From positions 1 through 64,000 of the forward strand of contig DIZB01000030.1 in the NCBI GenBank assembly GCA_002427805.1: a stretch of 64,000 nt of DNA, given 5' to 3'. Shown piece after piece: positions 50,219 through 60,153 of this stretch (position 1 is its first letter; every line of letters starts with the position of its first letter). The stretch comes from Candidatus Saccharibacteria bacterium UBA6039. GTDB lineage: Bacteria > Patescibacteriota > Saccharimonadia > Saccharimonadales > Saccharimonadaceae. A program made the position numbers and the translations under genes. The notes under the pieces were generated by a model that was not told the origin of the DNA, made no database searches, and worked only from the letters and a program-made list of their open reading frames with translations.

Positions 50219-50881
50219 ATGATACGTCAGATACTCAGGACTCTCGTACGAAGACTACGATGGCAGATAGGTTTCACGATTGTTGAAGTACTGATTGTGA
50301 TAGTAGTTACTGCTATCTTAGTGACAATAGTTGTCGTCTCCTATAATGGCGTTCAACAGCATGCTGTGAATGTGGCTCGACTTGATGACGTCGGAAAAGT
50401 CGAAGGCATATTAGAACTATATGCCAAGCAACATAATGGGCTTTACCCAGTGACAACAAATAACTCAGTTGCCGACTGGAAATCGATTGACGTCTATAGC
50501 GATGCGAGCTGTTTTAGTGGTTCGGCGCAAACTGATTGGATTCCCGGTATGAGTTCGTTGCCACAAAGTACGCCGAATACTGGCACACAGGTGGGTGTCG
50601 GTGGTACTCCGGGGTGTTACTTATATGCAAGTAACGGTAAAGACTATGTCCTCTCGGAGTGGAACATGCTATCGACGCCGTCTACGGCCACATCCTATTA
50701 CCGCAGGCTTGGCTTTCGACCATTTCAAACGGCTACATCAACGCAATTTTATACCTGCAATGATAACGTAGTTGGTGGCAAAAGTGGAGGTAGTTATGAC
50801 ATCACGCAAGATTACTATAAACACTCATATACGATCTCGAATATCACAAGTTGCGATGAGACACCTCCTGCTGGGGCGTAA
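50219..50881 (+). CDS. Type IV pilin
   Basis: 220 residues from ATG 50219. Prepilin signal: basic leader (VRRLRWQIG) then FTIVEVLIVIVVTAILVTIV with Glu5 after the Gly-Phe cut, helix continuing to about residue 70 (NGVQQHAVNVARLDDVGKVE), then a beta head with four Cys. TATACT ends 6 nt before ATG. Major or minor pilin of the type IV pili that Saccharibacteria use for twitching and host contact. No pilB, pilC or pilD in the window. Confidence 0.9.
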   Translation: MIRQILRTLVRRLRWQIGFTIVEVLIVIVVTAILVTIVVVSYNGVQQHAVNVARLDDVGKVEGILELYAKQHNGLYPVTTNNSVADWKSIDVYSDASCFSGSAQTDWIPGMSSLPQSTPNTGTQVGVGGTPGCYLYASNGKDYVLSEWNMLSTPSTATSYYRRLGFRPFQTATSTQFYTCNDNVVGGKSGGSYDITQDYYKHSYTISNITSCDETPPAGA

Positions 50882-50932
50882 GAAGTACATGAGTAGCCAA
50901 AAAAACAAAATCGCCGCGCTATAATAGTAGGT

Positions 50933-51106
50933 ATGAATAAAACAGTTCTCATTATCTCTGCAACGGTATTTAGTATTGCAGGCGGCTACGTCCCGTTTTT
51001 ATGGGGTGATACCGACCTGTTAGGCGGGTGGAGCATCCTCACTGGCACGATTGGTGGCATATTTGGTATCTGGGTAGGCGTGTTGATAGCACGTCGCATG
51101 GGATAA
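50933..51106 (+). CDS. Small two-helix membrane protein, 57 residues
   Basis: MNKTVLIISATVFSIAGGYV, a short loop with WGDTDLLGGW, then a second helix (ILTGTIGGIFGIWVGVLIA) and RRMG. Gly-rich helices. TATAAT (50920-50925) ends exactly 7 nt before ATG. Its stop overlaps the tilS start (TAATG). No family recognised. Confidence 0.75.
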   Translation: MNKTVLIISATVFSIAGGYVPFLWGDTDLLGGWSILTGTIGGIFGIWVGVLIARRMG

Positions 51107-51948
51107 TGACAGGTCCAAGAAAATACGTCGTTGCTGTTAGTGGCGGGGTTGATTCTGTGACGCTTCTTCATATGCTTACAGAAAAAATACCGGAACAGCT
51201 CATTGTTGCGCATTTTGATCATGGCATTCGCGATGATTCGCGTGAGGATGCATTTTTTGTACGCCGATTAGCGGAGCACTATGGGGTAATCTTTGAGACG
51301 AAACGTGAAGACTTAGGCCAAGCTGCCAGCGAAGACATGGCGCGCATAAGACGCTATGAATTTTTACATTCGCTCGCAAAAAAATACGATGCGGCTATTG
51401 TGACAGCCCATCATGCTGATGATGCAGTTGAGACAGTTGCGATTAATCTCACCCGTGGTACAGGTTGGCGCGGTCTTGCGGTCCTTGATTCTGATGTCAT
51501 ACGGCCACTGCTTGATATGAGTAAACGAGAGATCGTAGAGTACGCGCAGCGTCATCATCTTGCGTGGCATGAGGATAGCACCAACGCGAGTGACGCATAT
51601 CTCCGTAATCGTATCCGCCGTAAAACGAATGCGCTTACTGATGATACAAAACGTCAAATCCTTGCTCTAAGAGCACATCAGGTAGATCTCAAGCGCCATA
51701 TTAAAAGTGAACTTGAGAGTCTTGTTGGCAGTGGCCCAACCTATAGTCGCTATTTTTTCTCTCATGTAGATCATGCGGTTGCGATTGAATGCTTACGCTA
51801 CGTAGTCCGGGGCAACCTCACACGGCCACAGGCCGAGCGGGCAGTCATTGCGATTAAGACGGCCAAAGCAGGCACAAGCTATCAGGCGGGCAGTGGGGTG
51901 AGTCTGCGTTTCACCTCTCGTAATTTCAAAGTAGAACTGATAAAATAG
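51106..51948 (+). CDS. tilS: tRNA(Ile)-lysidine synthase
   Basis: Changes C34 of tRNA-Ile(CAT) to lysidine so it reads ATA. The PP-loop SGGVDSVTLLHML is followed by VAHFDHGIRDDSREDAFFVR, TAHHADDAVETVAINLTRG and the WHEDSTNASDAYLRNRIRR segment. 280 residues: the catalytic and linker domains, with a short C-terminal domain. Co-transcribed with the small membrane protein by a 1-bp overlap. Confidence 0.95.
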   Translation: MTGPRKYVVAVSGGVDSVTLLHMLTEKIPEQLIVAHFDHGIRDDSREDAFFVRRLAEHYGVIFETKREDLGQAASEDMARIRRYEFLHSLAKKYDAAIVTAHHADDAVETVAINLTRGTGWRGLAVLDSDVIRPLLDMSKREIVEYAQRHHLAWHEDSTNASDAYLRNRIRRKTNALTDDTKRQILALRAHQVDLKRHIKSELESLVGSGPTYSRYFFSHVDHAVAIECLRYVVRGNLTRPQAERAVIAIKTAKAGTSYQAGSGVSLRFTSRNFKVELIK

Positions 51949-51999
51949 AAGCAGTAGAAAAGCCCTCAAACCATAGACCGAAAGGAACGATACTTCTTT

Positions 52000-53862
52000 A
52001 TGGCAACCAAATTACCCGTGCCCAACAAAAAACCGACTAATCTTCTAAGACTCAGTTTATTCTGGGTGATTTTAGTATTTATTATCATTGCAATCGTTGC
52101 AGTTGCAACGCCGCGAGATGCACTAAAAACTGTCTCGATTTCGGATGTGATTGCACGCGCAAATGCTGGCGAAATCACAAAACTTGAGATTACAGGAACA
52201 GATGTTAAGGTGACGCCCAAAGGCAGTGATAAGCCAACTGAAGACTCAACCAAGGAGGCCTCAAGTAGTATTTATGACCAAGGTCTTAACAAAGACGCCA
52301 AGGTAGAGGTCAAGATTACATCGCCATCAACCACTGGTGACACTGTTTGGAACCTGGCGATTATCATCATCCCAGTGCTTCTTATTGCTGGATTTTTCAT
52401 GTTTATGATGCGCCAAGCACAAGGCCAAAATAACCAAGCCCTTGGTTTTGGCAAGTCAAAAGCAAAGCTATATGGCCTTGATAAAACAAAGGTCCTTTTC
52501 GATGATATTGCTGGCAATGAATCTGCCAAGCAAGACCTCGAAGAAGTGGTTGATTTCCTGAAGCATCCGAAGAAGTATGAAGCACTTGGAGCGAAGATTC
52601 CTAAGGGAGTCCTGCTCGTCGGTAACCCAGGCACAGGTAAAACGATGCTTGCTCGTGCAGTTGCAGGTGAGGCAAATGTGCCATTCTTCTCGATTTCTGG
52701 TTCCGAATTCGTTGAAATGTTTGTCGGTGTTGGAGCAAGTCGCGTACGTGACTTATTCGCAAAGGCAAAGAAAAATGCGCCAGCGATTATCTTTATTGAT
52801 GAGATTGATGCCGTTGGTCGTAAGCGTGGGAGTGGTATGGGTGGTGGTCACGATGAACGTGAGCAGACCCTCAATCAGATTTTAGTTGAGATGGATGGTT
52901 TTGAAACAGGAGCTAACGTTATTGTGCTTGCTGCTACCAACCGTGCGGATGTACTTGATCCAGCCCTCCTTCGTCCGGGACGTTTCGACCGTCGGACAAA
53001 CATTATGCTTCCAGAGCGTAAAGACCGCGAAGCAATCCTCAAGGTACACTTCAAGAAAAAACCAATTGACGACACGGTTAATCTCGATGCACTAGCTGCA
53101 AAAACTGCTGGCTCATCTGGTGCTGATCTTGCTAACATGGCGAACGAAGCGGCTATTGTGGCAGCTCGTCGTAATGCCAAGAAGATTACAGATAAAGACT
53201 TAACTGAAGCCTTTGAAAAAGTTGCGATTGGTCCAGAACGTAAGAGCATGATCATGAGCCAGAAAGACAAAGAGACAACTGCCTATCACGAGGCTGGGCA
53301 TGCACTTGTTGGGCATCTGCTCCCCGATAGCGATCCTGTTCATAAGGTAACCATTATTCCACGCGGTGGTACTGGCGGCGTGACATGGTTCTTGCCTCCT
53401 GAAGATACGACATACACGAATATCTATGAGTTTAAGGATATCTTGGCACGTGCCATGGGCGGCCGTGTAGCTGAGAAGATCGTCTATGGTGCTGATGGTA
53501 TTACGACAGGTGCAGGCTCTGACCTTCGTAAGGCAACCGAAATTGCCCGCGACATGATTATTGAACAGGGAATGGGAACCAAGCTACGTGATCAAGTCTT
53601 CCATGATGATAACGGCGGCATGGTGTTCGACAAGATGACGCATGAACGTCCATATAGTGACGACACCGCAAAAGAGATTGACCTCGAGGTCGCAGGGCTT
53701 GTGAAGGAAGCGTCTAAGCGTGCTGAGGTTGTTCTGACGCACAACCGCAAGAGCCTTGATATTCTCGCAAAAGCACTGCTTGAAGAAGAAACCCTCGATG
53801 AAACTCGCGTACTTGCACTCCTAAAGGGAGCTATACTTCCCAAGGAGGCCCTGCTTTACTAG
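52000..53862 (+). CDS. ftsH: ATP-dependent zinc metalloprotease FtsH
   Basis: Membrane AAA+ protease. Helix 1 ([17 protein letters not shown]), extracytoplasmic domain (about 40-115), helix 2 ([17 protein letters not shown]), Walker A GNPGTGKT (Asn for the usual Pro), Walker [12 protein letters not shown], second region of homology [10 protein letters not shown], zinc site HEAGH. 620 residues. Follows tilS by 51 bp, as tilS-ftsH do in many Gram-positives. Confidence 0.98.
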   Translation: MATKLPVPNKKPTNLLRLSLFWVILVFIIIAIVAVATPRDALKTVSISDVIARANAGEITKLEITGTDVKVTPKGSDKPTEDSTKEASSSIYDQGLNKDAKVEVKITSPSTTGDTVWNLAIIIIPVLLIAGFFMFMMRQAQGQNNQALGFGKSKAKLYGLDKTKVLFDDIAGNESAKQDLEEVVDFLKHPKKYEALGAKIPKGVLLVGNPGTGKTMLARAVAGEANVPFFSISGSEFVEMFVGVGASRVRDLFAKAKKNAPAIIFIDEIDAVGRKRGSGMGGGHDEREQTLNQILVEMDGFETGANVIVLAATNRADVLDPALLRPGRFDRRTNIMLPERKDREAILKVHFKKKPIDDTVNLDALAAKTAGSSGADLANMANEAAIVAARRNAKKITDKDLTEAFEKVAIGPERKSMIMSQKDKETTAYHEAGHALVGHLLPDSDPVHKVTIIPRGGTGGVTWFLPPEDTTYTNIYEFKDILARAMGGRVAEKIVYGADGITTGAGSDLRKATEIARDMIIEQGMGTKLRDQVFHDDNGGMVFDKMTHERPYSDDTAKEIDLEVAGLVKEASKRAEVVLTHNRKSLDILAKALLEEETLDETRVLALLKGAILPKEALLY

Positions 53863-53880
53863 CACCGGCGCGCGACTACT

Positions 53881-55509
53881 ATGGGACGCATAAAAAGCAC
53901 AGTTACCCGAGCAAATAAACGCCTTCCGCTACAACTAGCGGCAGGTCTACTGGCTGGTTCAACGCTCCTGTCTGGTGTGCTTGGGTTTATCCGTGATCGC
54001 CAGCTAAACGGACTCTATCTTCATACCTACCAAACAGGTATCGATGCCTATACGGTGGCATTTACGATTCCTGATTTCATGTTCTTTATTCTGGTGTCAG
54101 GCGCACTGAGTGTTACATTTATTCCGATCTTTAGTCAGCGATTATCATCCGGCAATAAGCGTTCAGCCTGGGAGCTTTCGACCAGTCTTGTAAACTTTAT
54201 GGCGATTATTACGCTCATAGCCAGCGTCTTGATTATCATTTTTGCTGAGCCACTTGTTCACTACGTGGTTGGTCCAGGACTTGACGAGGCAAGTCGTGCG
54301 CTGGCGGTGAGTATGATGCGCGTTATCGCCATTAACCCATTCTTGTTTGCGGTAGCTACCGTGGTTGCGAGTATGCAACAGGCTATTGGTCGGTTTGCGT
54401 TCTTTGCACTCGCGCCAACAGTTTACAACATTGGTATCATCATTGGGACGCTGTTCTTTACCAACGGTATTAACATCTTTGGTTGGCAGGTATTTGAGGG
54501 AGGTATTATGGGAGTTGCCCTCGGTGTGGTCCTCGGATCCATTTTACAACTCATCGTGAGTAGTATCGGGCTGTTTGGCATTGGGTTTGATTATCGATTT
54601 AAGATCTATTGGAAAAACAAAGGCTTTAGAAAAGTGTTGACCTTACTCCCTGCCAGGTCACTCGATCAGGGGATCGATTATGTGAATAGTATCGTTGAAA
54701 CAAACCTAGCATCTCGTCTGGTTGCCGGAAGCATTCGTGCCTACCAGCAGGCAACAACACTATCCTATGTACCAATTAACCTTATTGGCGTTGCTATTAG
54801 TACTGCAGCCTTTCCTAAGATGGCAGAACGACTTGGGGAGGGCAGGCCAGATCTCTTTAAGACGGAGCTTCAGGCAGTTCTTCGAGTCATCATTTGGTTG
54901 GCACTGCCAGCGACCGTGATTGCCTTTTTCGGACGAGGCTACCTCGTGAGCTTCCTCGTCAACGGTGGTGATACGGTGATTGCGAGTATCTTCGGCATCC
55001 TAGCTATCGCTATTTTGTTCCGCTCGATTTACCATATTTCAGCGCGAAGTTTTTATGCACAGCAAGACACTCGGACGCCGTTATTTGTCTCAATCTTCAC
55101 GATTGGGCTTAACATTACGCTGGCTGTATGGTTTACGCTCATTATGGGACTCGGTGTCTATGGGCTTGCCTGGGCAACGGCTATCGTATCAATTGTTGAA
55201 GTCGCTATTTTGTTTTACCTCATGTCAAAGCGTATCAAGGGTCTGTTTGACCTTCCCTTCCTTCGTGCGATTGCCAAGATGACGAGCGCTGCAGGGTTGA
55301 TGACGATTATTACGTACATCACAGTTCTTACATTTCCATTCAACGTGAGTGACCAGAGCCTGCTTGCGACTGTACCAAAGTTTGCGCTCGTCTCGATCAT
55401 TAGTGGTGCAGCGTACTTCGTGTTTAGTTACATGATGAAGGTAGACGAAGTGCATCCAGTACTAAACCGTCTTCGTAAAATTCTGTTCTTTAGGGCGCGT
55501 CCACAGTGA
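53881..55509 (+). CDS. murJ: Lipid II flippase MurJ
   Basis: 542 residues, about 14 helices of the MviN/MATE fold: GSTLLSGVLGFIRDRQLNGL at the start, DAYTVAFTIPDFMFFILVSG, then FPKMAERLGEGRPDLF and FYAQQDTRTPLFVSI. Moves lipid-linked wall precursor across the membrane. Ends inside the lepA start (4-bp overlap). Confidence 0.95.
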   Translation: MGRIKSTVTRANKRLPLQLAAGLLAGSTLLSGVLGFIRDRQLNGLYLHTYQTGIDAYTVAFTIPDFMFFILVSGALSVTFIPIFSQRLSSGNKRSAWELSTSLVNFMAIITLIASVLIIIFAEPLVHYVVGPGLDEASRALAVSMMRVIAINPFLFAVATVVASMQQAIGRFAFFALAPTVYNIGIIIGTLFFTNGINIFGWQVFEGGIMGVALGVVLGSILQLIVSSIGLFGIGFDYRFKIYWKNKGFRKVLTLLPARSLDQGIDYVNSIVETNLASRLVAGSIRAYQQATTLSYVPINLIGVAISTAAFPKMAERLGEGRPDLFKTELQAVLRVIIWLALPATVIAFFGRGYLVSFLVNGGDTVIASIFGILAIAILFRSIYHISARSFYAQQDTRTPLFVSIFTIGLNITLAVWFTLIMGLGVYGLAWATAIVSIVEVAILFYLMSKRIKGLFDLPFLRAIAKMTSAAGLMTIITYITVLTFPFNVSDQSLLATVPKFALVSIISGAAYFVFSYMMKVDEVHPVLNRLRKILFFRARPQ

Positions 55510-57284
55510 ACCAAGCTCGCATCCGTAACTTTTGTATTATTGCGCACATCGATCATGGTAAATCGACGCTCGCTGATCGCATGCTAGAGCTGACTGGCAC
55601 TGTTCAAAAACGCGACATGAAGGCTCAACTGCTTGACAGTATGGATCTGGAACGCGAAAAAGGCATTACGATTAAACTTGCTCCTGTGCGCATGAGTTAT
55701 AAAGACCATGACCTCAACCTGATTGATACACCAGGGCACGTTGATTTCAGTTACGAAGTCAGTCGATCACTTGAAGCCTGCGAGGGCGCCATTCTTGTGG
55801 TTGATGCTAGCCAGGGGATCCAGGCACAAACACTTGCTAACGTCTATTTAGCACTTGCGGCGAATCTCACTATTATTCCGGTGCTTAATAAAATAGATCT
55901 TCCCGCAGCAGATGTAGCTCGCGTCAGTCTTGAAGTGATTAATCTTCTTGGGTGTACAGAAGACGATATTTTAAAGATCAGCGCCAAGACAGGTGAGGGC
56001 GTTCTCGACGTTCTTGATGCAGTTGTTGAGCGTGTTGCACCGCCACGTGGCAGTGAAACCGAAGCAACCAGGGCACTTATTTTTGATAGTTACTACGATG
56101 ATTATAGGGGAGTTATCTTATATACACGCCTTGTTGACGGATCCATTAAAAAAGGTGACACAATTGAAATGATGGCGACAGGTGCGAGTGGGCTTGCGCT
56201 TGAAGTTGGGTCGCTCAGTCCTTCAATGCAAGCGGGTAGCGAGCTCACGACAGGCGAAATTGGCTACGTCGTCACCAACCTGCGTACAACGCGTGATGCA
56301 CGCGTGGGAGATACCGTTACAACCAAACGATCACATACTGACTCGCAGCTTCCTGGCTATAAACTCGTGAAACCATTTGTGTATGCCGGATTCTTTCCAG
56401 TGAGTAATGATGACTATCAAGATCTTAAAGATGCAATTGAAAAACTAAGTTTGAGCGATTCAGCGCTTCAGTTTGAGCCTGAGAATTCACCAGTCCTTGG
56501 CTTTGGTGTGCGCATCGGCTTTTTGGGGCTACTACATATGGATATCATTCGCGAGCGACTTGAGCGTGAGTATAACCTTGATCTTGTGGTCACCAATCCG
56601 TCGACCGACTACCAAGTGCATCTAACGACTGGCGATGAGCTCGATATTAAGAGTGCGAGCGAATTACCAGACGTGACGAAAATAAAAGAAATCCGTGAGC
56701 CGTGGATTAAGGGCGAAATTATTGTTCCTCAAACCTATATTGGTGCCGTGATCCAACTCATTATCAATAAGCGTGGCCTGCAAAGTAACCTAAGCTACAT
56801 CGATGAGCGAGCACTGATTAGTTTTGAAGCGCCACTCGCCAATCTTTTAACAGATTTTTACGATCAGCTAAAATCTGTTACCAGCGGCTACGGGTCATTT
56901 AATTATGAGCTTGATACCTACCGTCCAGAGGACCTTGTACGCATTGATTTCTACGTTGCTGGCGGTATGATTGATGCGCTGAGCGTGATGGCACACCGTA
57001 GTGAGAGTCAGCGACTTGGGCGTGAAATCGTCGATAAACTAAAAGACGTGATTCCTCGGCAAAACTTCCAAGTTGCCATTCAGGCGGCTATTGGTGGTAA
57101 GTTTATAGCTCGTGCGGATGTGTCGGCCTACCGTAAAGACGTAACGACTGGGCTATACGGTGGTGATGTGACTCGTAAGAAAAAAGTGCTTGCTAAACAG
57201 GCAAAAGGTAAAAAGCGTATGAAACGTTTTGGTAAAGTTGATATTCCGTCTGAAGCATTTACTGTCATGCTCAAAAGAGATTAA
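55506..57284 (+). CDS. lepA: Elongation factor 4 (LepA)
   Basis: 592 residues from GTG 55506. G1 IAHIDHGKSTLADRM, G2 KGITIK, G3 DTPGHVDFSYEV, G4 NKIDLPAA, G5 SAKTGEG, and the LepA C-terminal region with RKDVTTGLYGGDVTRKKK. Ribosomal GTPase that acts on stalled or pre-translocation ribosomes. Overlaps murJ by 4 bp. Confidence 0.98.
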   Translation: MNQARIRNFCIIAHIDHGKSTLADRMLELTGTVQKRDMKAQLLDSMDLEREKGITIKLAPVRMSYKDHDLNLIDTPGHVDFSYEVSRSLEACEGAILVVDASQGIQAQTLANVYLALAANLTIIPVLNKIDLPAADVARVSLEVINLLGCTEDDILKISAKTGEGVLDVLDAVVERVAPPRGSETEATRALIFDSYYDDYRGVILYTRLVDGSIKKGDTIEMMATGASGLALEVGSLSPSMQAGSELTTGEIGYVVTNLRTTRDARVGDTVTTKRSHTDSQLPGYKLVKPFVYAGFFPVSNDDYQDLKDAIEKLSLSDSALQFEPENSPVLGFGVRIGFLGLLHMDIIRERLEREYNLDLVVTNPSTDYQVHLTTGDELDIKSASELPDVTKIKEIREPWIKGEIIVPQTYIGAVIQLIINKRGLQSNLSYIDERALISFEAPLANLLTDFYDQLKSVTSGYGSFNYELDTYRPEDLVRIDFYVAGGMIDALSVMAHRSESQRLGREIVDKLKDVIPRQNFQVAIQAAIGGKFIARADVSAYRKDVTTGLYGGDVTRKKKVLAKQAKGKKRMKRFGKVDIPSEAFTVMLKRD

Positions 57285-57286
57285 GT

Positions 57287-58339
57287 CTATATTGTCTGAC
57301 GCCTAGCGACATCTGAGATAATGCGGGCACGAGGATCAAGTGCAACAGGATCAGCCACGCGGTGTACCCAGGCTGCAGGCTGTACCTGTTCAGGACGGCT
57401 GCGACGAGGCTTTACGTCCATAACTGGACCTTTGGTGAACGGTGAGGTGACGACGCTCTGAGGCTCTGTAAACGTTGGGAGCGGCTCAAAGAGACTAGGC
57501 GTTGGTGCGGGTTCGTCAACGAAGTCTTCATATGATATTGCTTCAAGTGCTAAGCTCGAAGACGGAATGGCCGATACGACATTGCGTTTTCGTTCGAGCA
57601 CTCGCTCAATTCGCCGAGCACGTGCATGCTGAGCAAGGACGACAACAATTGATACATTGTAAAGAACAACAATTGGAGCAGCGATAAACAAACTCGTTGT
57701 CGCGTCAAAGGCGAATGGTACAACGAGGGCGATAACGAGGCTACCAAGTATCACCCATTTCTCCATCTTGAATAGCTTCTGTGGCTTGAGCGGCTTCACT
57801 TTATCGATAAACGATATAAGCAGAGGCAGCTGGAAGACGATAATGAAGGTGATAATAACGTTTGTAACAAAGTTAAGGTAGCTATCGGCACTAATGAGTG
57901 CACTGAGGCCACTTTGCCCAAAACCTGCAAAGAAATGAAGAGATCCTGGAACGATGAGGAAGAATGCGAAGGCTGCGCCAGCAAATGCAAGGACTGAAGA
58001 GGCAAGTGTCATAAGGACAACTCGCCTCTTAGGAAGAGCCGCCTCAAAGGCAGGACGTACGAACATAATAAGGTTATAAATAAGGACAGGGATACTAATT
58101 GCGAGCGCCCCCATGAAACAAATCTTCATCACGAAAGCAAAGCTACCACCAGGGGTGGTGTAGTAAAGTGGGGTTCCAAGAGGCGAGCGGAGAAACTCTA
58201 AAATGGGGCCGTAGAAGTTATAGACCCCAATGCCCACCACTAAAAGAACAACAACGGAAACAAGAAGACGCTTCTGCAGTTCTTTCACGTGATCAATTAG
58301 TTTTGTCGCTTGAGGCGACTGTTTCTTTGATCGCTTCAC
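57287..58339 (-). CDS. tatC: Sec-independent translocase subunit TatC with long C-terminal tail
   Basis: Six-helix Tat receptor: LIDHVKELQKRLL at the start, FVMKICFMGALAISIPVLIYNLIMFVRPAF with the conserved P, FAGFGQSGLSAL and QLPLLISF. GTG start at 58339. 350 residues, about 100 more than usual: after the last helix a charged cytoplasmic tail from about 245 (ARARRIERVLERKR) with a Pro-rich acidic section and a basic end. Follows tatA by 17 bp. Confidence 0.93.
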   Translation of the reverse strand: MKRSKKQSPQATKLIDHVKELQKRLLVSVVVLLVVGIGVYNFYGPILEFLRSPLGTPLYYTTPGGSFAFVMKICFMGALAISIPVLIYNLIMFVRPAFEAALPKRRVVLMTLASSVLAFAGAAFAFFLIVPGSLHFFAGFGQSGLSALISADSYLNFVTNVIITFIIVFQLPLLISFIDKVKPLKPQKLFKMEKWVILGSLVIALVVPFAFDATTSLFIAAPIVVLYNVSIVVVLAQHARARRIERVLERKRNVVSAIPSSSLALEAISYEDFVDEPAPTPSLFEPLPTFTEPQSVVTSPFTKGPVMDVKPRRSRPEQVQPAAWVHRVADPVALDPRARIISDVARRQTI

Positions 58340-58356
58340 CCGTATCTACACCCTAG

Positions 58357-58551
58357 TTAAGATTTTTTTGCTGTCTTTTTTGCTGGTTTCGCCTCAGCAA
58401 CTGGCTCTTCGTCTCCACGAAAACCTTTTTTCAGCTCGTTAGCTGACTGACCAATACCACGTGCTAATTCTGGAAGCTTTTTTGCTCCAACAAACAGTAG
58501 TACAATCACCAATACAATGAGCCCAATGATCTCTAGCTTACCTAATCCCAT
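58357..58551 (-). CDS. tatA: Sec-independent translocase subunit TatA
   Basis: 64 residues from ATG 58551 (MGLGKLEIIGLIVLVIVLLF), with GAGGGAG close upstream; the frame runs further to 58596 but without support. Helix, then FVGAKKLPELARGIGQSANE with the FG/P hinge and amphipathic helix, and a Lys/Ala tail. Forms the Tat pore with TatC; no tatB, so this is a minimal TatAC system. Confidence 0.95.
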   Translation of the reverse strand: MGLGKLEIIGLIVLVIVLLFVGAKKLPELARGIGQSANELKKGFRGDEEPVAEAKPAKKTAKKS

Positions 58552-58676
58552 ATACTCCCTCTTTCTCGCAGTTATACTATCTATAAATATAAGCAAAATA
58601 CACTCCTTTTACAAGTGCAATCTAAGATGATACCGCCATGCTTTTGTAATACGTGCAAAATGGTATAATGATGGAA

Positions 58677-59396
58677 ATGTCGAAGCCAATGAAACAACTT
58701 GTAGAAGACTATACGCCAGACCAAGCTGGCATCGAAACTGTTCGTGCAACACGTATCGTAATGCTTTGTGGGATTATTTCGGCCGGAAAAGGTGCGCTAC
58801 ATTCAAAGCTTCTGGAATCTTCTCTGTATCACTTGATCACAAGTAATACAACGCGGTTACCACGAGAGAACAATGGCATTATGGAACGAAATGGTATCGA
58901 ATACTATTTCACTAGCCAAGATGACATGCGTGAACTAATAGAAAATCACAAAATGGTTGAAGTGAACCAATTTGGTGAGAATATCTATGGTACGAGTGTT
59001 GAAGAATTTAAAAAAGTAGCAAATCAGCATAAAACTGCTCTCGGCGACATCGATATTAATGGTTTGATTAACCTTCGTCGTATTGCAGACGATAGTATTA
59101 CGGCGATATTTATTGTTCCACCTGATTATGCAACATGGCGGAGTCGTTTTGTGAATCGTTACGGGTCGAGTGAGGCAATCGAGAAGGAATGGGCCTATCG
59201 TAGAGACATCACGATTGATGAACTTGAACGTGCGCTCGCTATTCCTTATTTACATTTTCTGATTAACGATGAGATTGATCGTGCCGCTAAGGCGATTGAT
59301 AAGCTTGCACGCCACGAAAAAGATGAACCAAGTAGTGGCGATGAGCGCGCACGAGAGGTTGCTTTGCATCTGCTTGAAGAAATCAAAGCATCTTAG
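58677..59396 (+). CDS. Guanylate kinase-like protein
   Basis: 239 residues from ATG 58677, 7 nt behind TATAAT (58664-58669). P-loop VMLCGIISAGKGALHSKL, then TSNTTRLPRENNGIMERNGI with the TTRxPR GMP-binding phrase and EYYF, later GDIDINGLINLR and VNRYGSSEAIEKEW. The N-terminal 30 residues and C-terminal 45 are extra. Could be the cell's GMP kinase or a diverged relative; no other gmk is in the window. Its stop lies inside the CIRCE element of hrcA. Confidence 0.82.
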   Translation: MSKPMKQLVEDYTPDQAGIETVRATRIVMLCGIISAGKGALHSKLLESSLYHLITSNTTRLPRENNGIMERNGIEYYFTSQDDMRELIENHKMVEVNQFGENIYGTSVEEFKKVANQHKTALGDIDINGLINLRRIADDSITAIFIVPPDYATWRSRFVNRYGSSEAIEKEWAYRRDITIDELERALAIPYLHFLINDEIDRAAKAIDKLARHEKDEPSSGDERAREVALHLLEEIKAS

Positions 59397-59419
59397 CACT
59401 CATTGACATCGAGTGCCAA
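59393..59419. promoter_or_regulatory. CIRCE operator and promoter of hrcA-grpE
   Basis: TTAGCACTC-N9-GAGTGCCAA. The N9 holds TTGACA (59403-59408); TACAAT (59427-59432) follows after 18 bp and ends 6 nt before the hrcA ATG. HrcA bound here blocks the -35 directly. Confidence 0.93.
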
Positions 59420-59438
59420 AACGGGCTACAATAAGCAC

Positions 59439-60152
59439 ATGACAGACCGTCAAATGCAAATATTGGCCGCTATTATTGAGCAACACGCAGAAATTGCTGC
59501 ACCTGTTGGTAGTGTGATGCTTGCCAAGCTTTTTGGGGTTTCGAGTGCAACGATTCGTAGCGAAATGGCACGACTTGAGGAGATGGGTTTGATTGCACAG
59601 CCACACACCAGTGCTGGCCGTGTTCCTACCGACGCAGGCTACCGCCTGTACGTGAATACGCTTAATGAAGCTCACGCCAATGAACCACAAAGCTTACTAC
59701 TTGATCGCAGTGCGAGAGCGATTGAGGCACGTGTTGGCAATCAAACCGATAGAGCTGATCGAGCAATTCGTAGCGCTGTCGATAGCTTAGTTGATTTGAC
59801 ACATAACCTTGGTCTTGCAACGATTGGCGACGAACTCTACCTAAGCGGTATTGGAAACTTATTTTCTCAACCTGAGTTTGCTGGTACTGACCACGCACAA
59901 GCCGTCGCACGGCTGCTTGATAACCTTGAGCCATGGCTCCGTGAAGCTGCACCGAATGAACCATTGAATGTCTATATTGGTGCCGAGAACCCGATTGGTA
60001 AAAGTAGTGGCGCAAGTCTTATTATTAGTCGGTTCCGTTCACCATATAGTGACCGTAGCTACATTGGCGTGCTTGGCTCAACCCGCCAAAGCTATGCCAA
60101 GGTCATGAAGCTTGTACGTCACGCCGGAGCAATGTTAGAGGAGGTATTATAA
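59439..60152 (+). CDS. hrcA: Heat-inducible transcription repressor HrcA (short)
   Basis: 237 residues from ATG 59439; the usual length is about 340. Winged helix ILAAIIEQHAEIAAPVGSVM, then FGVSSATIRSEMARLEEMGLIAQPHTSAGRVPTDAGYRLYV, the HrcA signature. The effector part is shortened but keeps YIGAENPIGKSSGASLIISRF and YIGVLGSTRQSYAKVMKLV. Binds the CIRCE sites here and before dnaK. Confidence 0.95.
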   Translation: MTDRQMQILAAIIEQHAEIAAPVGSVMLAKLFGVSSATIRSEMARLEEMGLIAQPHTSAGRVPTDAGYRLYVNTLNEAHANEPQSLLLDRSARAIEARVGNQTDRADRAIRSAVDSLVDLTHNLGLATIGDELYLSGIGNLFSQPEFAGTDHAQAVARLLDNLEPWLREAAPNEPLNVYIGAENPIGKSSGASLIISRFRSPYSDRSYIGVLGSTRQSYAKVMKLVRHAGAMLEEVL

Positions 60153-60153
60153 T

